Assembly (NCBI RefSeq): GCF_000376565.1
Contig: NZ_BARG01000079.1
Coordinates: 1 to 64,000, forward strand
Origin: Streptomyces hokutonensis
GTDB taxonomy: Bacteria > Actinomycetota > Actinomycetes > Streptomycetales > Streptomycetaceae
Reading direction: 5' to 3'
DNA: 64,000 nt
Part shown: positions 60,916-64,000 of the stretch, piece by piece
Layout: each line of letters opens with the position of its first letter
How positions within the stretch are numbered: the first letter of the stretch is position 1
Notes under the pieces: generated by a model
Told to the model about the DNA's origin: nothing
What the model saw: the letters and a program-made list of their open reading frames with translations, nothing else
The model's database searches: none
Made by a program: the position numbers and the translations under genes

Positions 60916-61487
60916 CGCCGCCGCCGGCCGGCCGGCGGCCGGTGAGCAGTACCGCCGCCGCGGTCGGCGCGAAGATCCGGCTGCGCCGCCAGCAGCGTGG
61001 GATGAGCGCCGCGGAGATGGCCCGGCGGGCCGGTCTGAGCAAGGCCACGCTGTCGCAGCTGGAGGCCGGCAACGGCAATCCGACGATCGACACCCTGGAC
61101 GCGATCGCGATCGCCCTGCGTATCCCGATCGCCGACCTCCTGGCGCGGGACGCCGACACCGGGCCGGTGTTCCGGCCGGCCACGGACGTCGAACCGGGCG
61201 AGGTCTCAAGGGAGTTGCTGCGCCGGATCAGTAGCGGCAACAGCCTGGAGATCTGGCGGCTGCGCATTCCGCCGGAGACGGAGCTGGCCGGGGTGCCGCA
61301 CGCCACCGGGACGATCGAGCACCTGCTCATCGCCACTGGGTACGTCACCGCCGGTCCCGTCGACGCCCCGCAGGACCTGGGCCCCGGCGACATGCTTGCG
61401 TTCGCCGGAGACGCCCCGCACTTCTACCGCACCGGCGCGGACGAGGTCGACATCACCGTCGTCTTCGCCTCCCCCATCAGCACCTGA
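60912..61487 (+). CDS. XRE-cupin transcriptional regulator
   Basis: A 191-aa protein with an N-terminal helix-turn-helix (MSAAEMARRAGLSKATLSQL, GNGNPTIDTLDAIAIALRIP) and a C-terminal cupin barrel (LGPGDMLAFAGDAPHFYRTG). Regulators of this architecture usually sense amino acids, polyamines or related metabolites. It is the middle gene of the AlaX/threonine aldolase operon, overlapping the first gene (ATGA) and 20 bp before the third, and probably represses the operon at the two upstream palindromes. Confidence 0.9.
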   Translation: MTPPPAGRRPVSSTAAAVGAKIRLRRQQRGMSAAEMARRAGLSKATLSQLEAGNGNPTIDTLDAIAIALRIPIADLLARDADTGPVFRPATDVEPGEVSRELLRRISSGNSLEIWRLRIPPETELAGVPHATGTIEHLLIATGYVTAGPVDAPQDLGPGDMLAFAGDAPHFYRTGADEVDITVVFASPIST

Positions 61488-61507
61488 GACCGAGGAAACC
61501 CCCGCTC

Positions 61508-62566
61508 ATGAGCGCCATCGCCACCACGCCCTCCAGCCGTGCCTTCATCAGCGACAACATGGCCGGAGCCTCGCCGGAGATAGCCACGGCCGTCGCCGAC
61601 GCGGCGGCCGGACAGGTGCTGCCGTACGGCAACGACCCCTTCACCGAGCGGGCCTGCCGCAGGCTCGGCGAGATCTTCGAGCGGGACGTCGACGTCTTCC
61701 CGGTCTCCACCGGCTCCGCCGCCAACGGTCTGAGCCTCGCCGCCCTCACCCCGCCGTGGGGCAGCGTGCTCTCGCACCCGGAGAGTCACATCAACACCGA
61801 CGAGTGCGGGGCGCCGGAGTTCTTCACCGACGGCGCCAAACTCGTCGGTGTCCCCGGCCCCGACAGCAAGATCGACCCCGACGCGCTGGCGACGGCGGTG
61901 CGGCGCCGGGCCGGTGACGTCCACAGCGTGCAGCCGTCCGTGGTGAGCATCAGCCAGGCCACCGAGAGCGGGAGCGTCTACACGCTGGAGGAGATCCGCC
62001 GGCTGTCCGGCATCGCCAAGGACGCCGGACTGCGCGTCCACATGGACGGCGCGCGCTTCGCCAACGCGCTGGACCAACTCGGCGCCACCGCGGCCGAGAT
62101 GACCTGGAAGGCCGGTGTCGACGTGCTGTCCTTCGGCGCCACGAAGAACGGCGCGATGACCGCCGACGCCATCGTCTCCTTCGACCCCGCGCTCGCCGCC
62201 GAGCTCGCCTTCCGCGCCAAGCGCGCGGGCCAACTCACCTCCAAGATGCGGTTCCAGACGGCCCAGCTCGACGCATACCTCACCGACGGGCTGTGGCTGC
62301 GCAACGCCCGCCGGGCCAACGAGATGGCCGCCCGCCTCGGCGACGGCCTCAAGTCCATCGCCGGCGCGGGCCTGTTGGCCACCCCGCAGGCCAACATCCT
62401 CTTCTGCCGCCTGCCCCAGCACGTCACCGAAGGACTCCTCGCCGAGGGCTACGCCTTCTACCACGACCGCTGGGAGCCAGGCATCGTCCGGTTCGTCACC
62501 GCCTTCTCGCACAGCGCCGACGACATCGACCAGCTCCTCGAGGCGGTCCGCCGCCACACCCGCTGA
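61508..62566 (+). CDS. Low-specificity L-threonine aldolase-like enzyme
   Basis: A 352-aa fold-type-I PLP enzyme. Features are AFISDNMAGASPEIATAV, a glycine/substrate loop YGNDPFTERACRRL, VHMDGARFANAL for the PLP-ring Asp and LSFGATKNGAM with the PLP Lys. It cleaves beta-hydroxy-alpha-amino acids (threonine, allo-threonine, phenylserine-type) to glycine and an aldehyde, or runs in reverse. It is last in the operon with AlaX and the XRE-cupin regulator. Stereospecificity is not predicted. Confidence 0.92.
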   Translation: MSAIATTPSSRAFISDNMAGASPEIATAVADAAAGQVLPYGNDPFTERACRRLGEIFERDVDVFPVSTGSAANGLSLAALTPPWGSVLSHPESHINTDECGAPEFFTDGAKLVGVPGPDSKIDPDALATAVRRRAGDVHSVQPSVVSISQATESGSVYTLEEIRRLSGIAKDAGLRVHMDGARFANALDQLGATAAEMTWKAGVDVLSFGATKNGAMTADAIVSFDPALAAELAFRAKRAGQLTSKMRFQTAQLDAYLTDGLWLRNARRANEMAARLGDGLKSIAGAGLLATPQANILFCRLPQHVTEGLLAEGYAFYHDRWEPGIVRFVTAFSHSADDIDQLLEAVRRHTR

Positions 62567-62613
62567 TCCACGGCGGCGGGACCGATGAACTCCGCTGCCT
62601 TCAGGGCGACTTG

Positions 62614-63990
62614 TCAGGCGGTGACGAGTGGCTGGAGCGGCGGTGCGAGTGCCGGCAGGACGGTGTGCAGGTTCCGGGTGACCTCGGTCAGGTCGGCGAT
62701 GAACATGCCGGCGAGTTCGGCGGTGAACCCGGTGCGCACCACCAGCCGTAGAACGGAGACGTCCTGGCACGGGGCGGGGAAGCTGTACGCGGGCAGGTGC
62801 CAGCCGCGGGCCCGCATGCCGTGGGAGACGTCGAACACCGTGAAGCGCTCCGTGCCGGGGGCCAACCGGAAGGCGAACGCCGGGAGTTCGGAGCCGTCCG
62901 TGATCAACTCGTAGGGGGCGATGGAGCGGATGCGGGCGGCGAGGGCGCGGGCGGTGGTCCGGCTCTGGGACGCCAGGTCCCGCAGTCCTTCGAAGCCGTA
63001 GCGGAGGAAGCTGTAGTACTGCGCGACGACATGCGCCCCCGGCCGGGAGAAGTTGAGCGTGAAGCTGGGGGAGCTGCCGCCGAGGTAGTCGACCTCGAAC
63101 ACCAGGTCGTCCGGGAGGGCTTCGGCGTCGCGCCACAACGCCCAGCCCAGGCCGGGGAAGACGTGCCCGTACTTGTGTCCCGAGGTGTTGATGGAGGCGA
63201 CCCGTTCGAGCTGGAAGTCCCACATGAGGTCCGGGTCGAGGAACGGGGCGACCATGGCGCCGGACGCGCCGTCGACATGCACGGGGATGTCGGTGCCGGT
63301 GGCGGCCTGGTATCCGTCCAGGGCCATGCAGATGTCCGCGACGGGCTCGTAGGAACCGTCGAACGTGGAGCCGAGGATCGCCACGACACCGATGGTGTTG
63401 TCGTCGCAGTACGCGGTGAGCGCGTCGGCGGTGAGGTGATAGCGGTCCGGCTCCATCGGGACGTAACGCGGCTCCACCTCGAAGTAGTTGGCGAACTTCT
63501 TCCAGCACACCTGCACGTTCGCGCCCATGACCAGGTTCGGGCGCGCGGTGTCCTTGCCCTGGGCGCGCCTGCGCTCCTGCCAGCGGCGCTTGAGTGCGAG
63601 TCCGCCGAGCATCGCGGCCTCGCTGGAACCGGTGGTCGAGCAGCCTCGGACCTGCTCCGGGCGCGGTGCGTGCCAGAGCCGGGCGAGCATCCGTACGCAG
63701 CGCTCCTCCATGGCGGTGATCTGCGGGTACTCGGCGCGGTCCGCGAGGTTCTTCTCGGCGGTCTCCGCCATCAACTCCCTTGCCTGCGGCTCCATCCACG
63801 TCGTCACGAAGGTGGCGAGATTGAGGCGTGCGTTGCCGTCGAGCATCAGCTCGTCGCGTACGCGGCGGCAGATCAGGTCGGGCGAGGACGACGTCTCGGG
63901 CAGTTCGTCGACCGGCAGCAGAAGGTCGGCGACGGCCGCTTGTCCGGCGCGGCGGGAGACGGTCCGGGTGTCGAACCCGGCTTCGGGCAT
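62614..63990 (-). CDS. gadB: Glutamate decarboxylase
   Basis: A 458-aa PLP enzyme converting L-glutamate to GABA and CO2, consuming a proton. Signatures: ARLNLATFVTTWMEPQARELM, CSTTGSSEAAMLGGLALKRR, DIPVHVDGASGAMVAPF and the PLP lysine in SINTSGHKYGHVFPGLGW. The length agrees with bacterial GAD. The ATG at 63990 is only 10 bp from the window edge, so a longer start or an upstream partner cannot be excluded. It converges on the threonine aldolase gene. Confidence 0.92.
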   Translation of the reverse strand: MPEAGFDTRTVSRRAGQAAVADLLLPVDELPETSSSPDLICRRVRDELMLDGNARLNLATFVTTWMEPQARELMAETAEKNLADRAEYPQITAMEERCVRMLARLWHAPRPEQVRGCSTTGSSEAAMLGGLALKRRWQERRRAQGKDTARPNLVMGANVQVCWKKFANYFEVEPRYVPMEPDRYHLTADALTAYCDDNTIGVVAILGSTFDGSYEPVADICMALDGYQAATGTDIPVHVDGASGAMVAPFLDPDLMWDFQLERVASINTSGHKYGHVFPGLGWALWRDAEALPDDLVFEVDYLGGSSPSFTLNFSRPGAHVVAQYYSFLRYGFEGLRDLASQSRTTARALAARIRSIAPYELITDGSELPAFAFRLAPGTERFTVFDVSHGMRARGWHLPAYSFPAPCQDVSVLRLVVRTGFTAELAGMFIADLTEVTRNLHTVLPALAPPLQPLVTA

Positions 63991-64000
63991 GACGGCGGTA

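Noticed and set aside
1..64000. Secondary-metabolite gene cluster
   Set aside because: The window has isolated oxidoreductases and monooxygenase-fold genes but no polyketide synthase, peptide synthetase, terpene cyclase or lanthipeptide-type core genes.

Overview
The window reads as a chromosome segment of a high-GC actinomycete, almost certainly Streptomyces or a close relative. The basis is very high G+C with G/C-ending codons, frequent GTG/TTG starts, twin-arginine and lipobox export signals, a SigE-family sigma factor, a maleylpyruvate-isomerase-type (mycothiol-linked) protein, and two sugar ABC importers with no ATPase of their own, as in streptomycetes that use the shared MsiK ATPase. 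I see no rRNA, tRNA, transposase, phage or CRISPR locus.

Layout. (1) 83-5245: a four-gene minus-strand operon (phytanoyl-CoA-dioxygenase-like protein, SDR, two Gfo/Idh/MocA dehydrogenases) divergent from a LacI-type regulator. (2) 5345-12202: a small SRPBCC protein, a very large Tat-exported GH2 enzyme with embedded discoidin modules, and a divergent secreted GH27/beta-propeller protein. (3) 12281-22044: a long plus-strand operon with an ABC sugar importer, GH36 alpha-galactosidase, SDR dehydrogenase, FadR-type regulator, galactonate-type dehydratase, epimerase-like protein and PfkB kinase. It reads as alpha-galactoside uptake followed by oxidative (De Ley-Doudoroff-type) galactose catabolism. 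The promoters of the GH27 gene and of this operon share an AT-rich operator-like motif. (4) 22022-25471 (minus): SigE-family sigma factor with a small membrane partner, a secreted protein with repeated motifs, and a MOSC/flavin reductase/ferredoxin fusion. (5) 25616-35808 (minus): LacI regulator, ABC importer, GH38 alpha-mannosidase and GH2 beta-galactosidase, with tandem palindromic operators ahead of the transporter. (6) 35867-40677: degenerate tandem repeats made of copies of the 3' end of a ROK regulator gene, the ROK gene itself, and a divergent MFS transporter/carboxylesterase pair.

(7) 40766-49776: a mixed region with a lipoprotein, an apparently truncated FAD monooxygenase, a bacterial expansin, an overlapping operon of an actin/MreB-like protein with two small membrane proteins, an XRE/MmyB regulator divergent from an SDR, a KstD-like flavoprotein and a DinB-like protein. 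(8) 49809-55781: TetR regulator/MMPL transporter, MarR regulator/quinone oxidoreductase, GlxA-type regulator/small monooxygenase. (9) 55786-63990: an enolase divergent from an HxlR-peroxiredoxin fusion; an SDR with a double-MerR regulator divergent from a DUF6194-like protein; an operon of AlaX-like tRNA editing protein, XRE-cupin regulator and threonine aldolase with two operator palindromes; and a glutamate decarboxylase.

The first 40 kb is mostly carbohydrate scavenging: secreted glycosidases, importers, intracellular glycosidases and local regulators of the LacI, ROK and GntR families. The last 24 kb is a series of small regulator-target pairs. The least ordinary items are the HxlR-peroxiredoxin/enolase pair, the AlaX/XRE-cupin/threonine aldolase operon, the gene-tail tandem repeats, the half-domain-permuted discoidin insert in the GH2 enzyme, and the actin-like operon.
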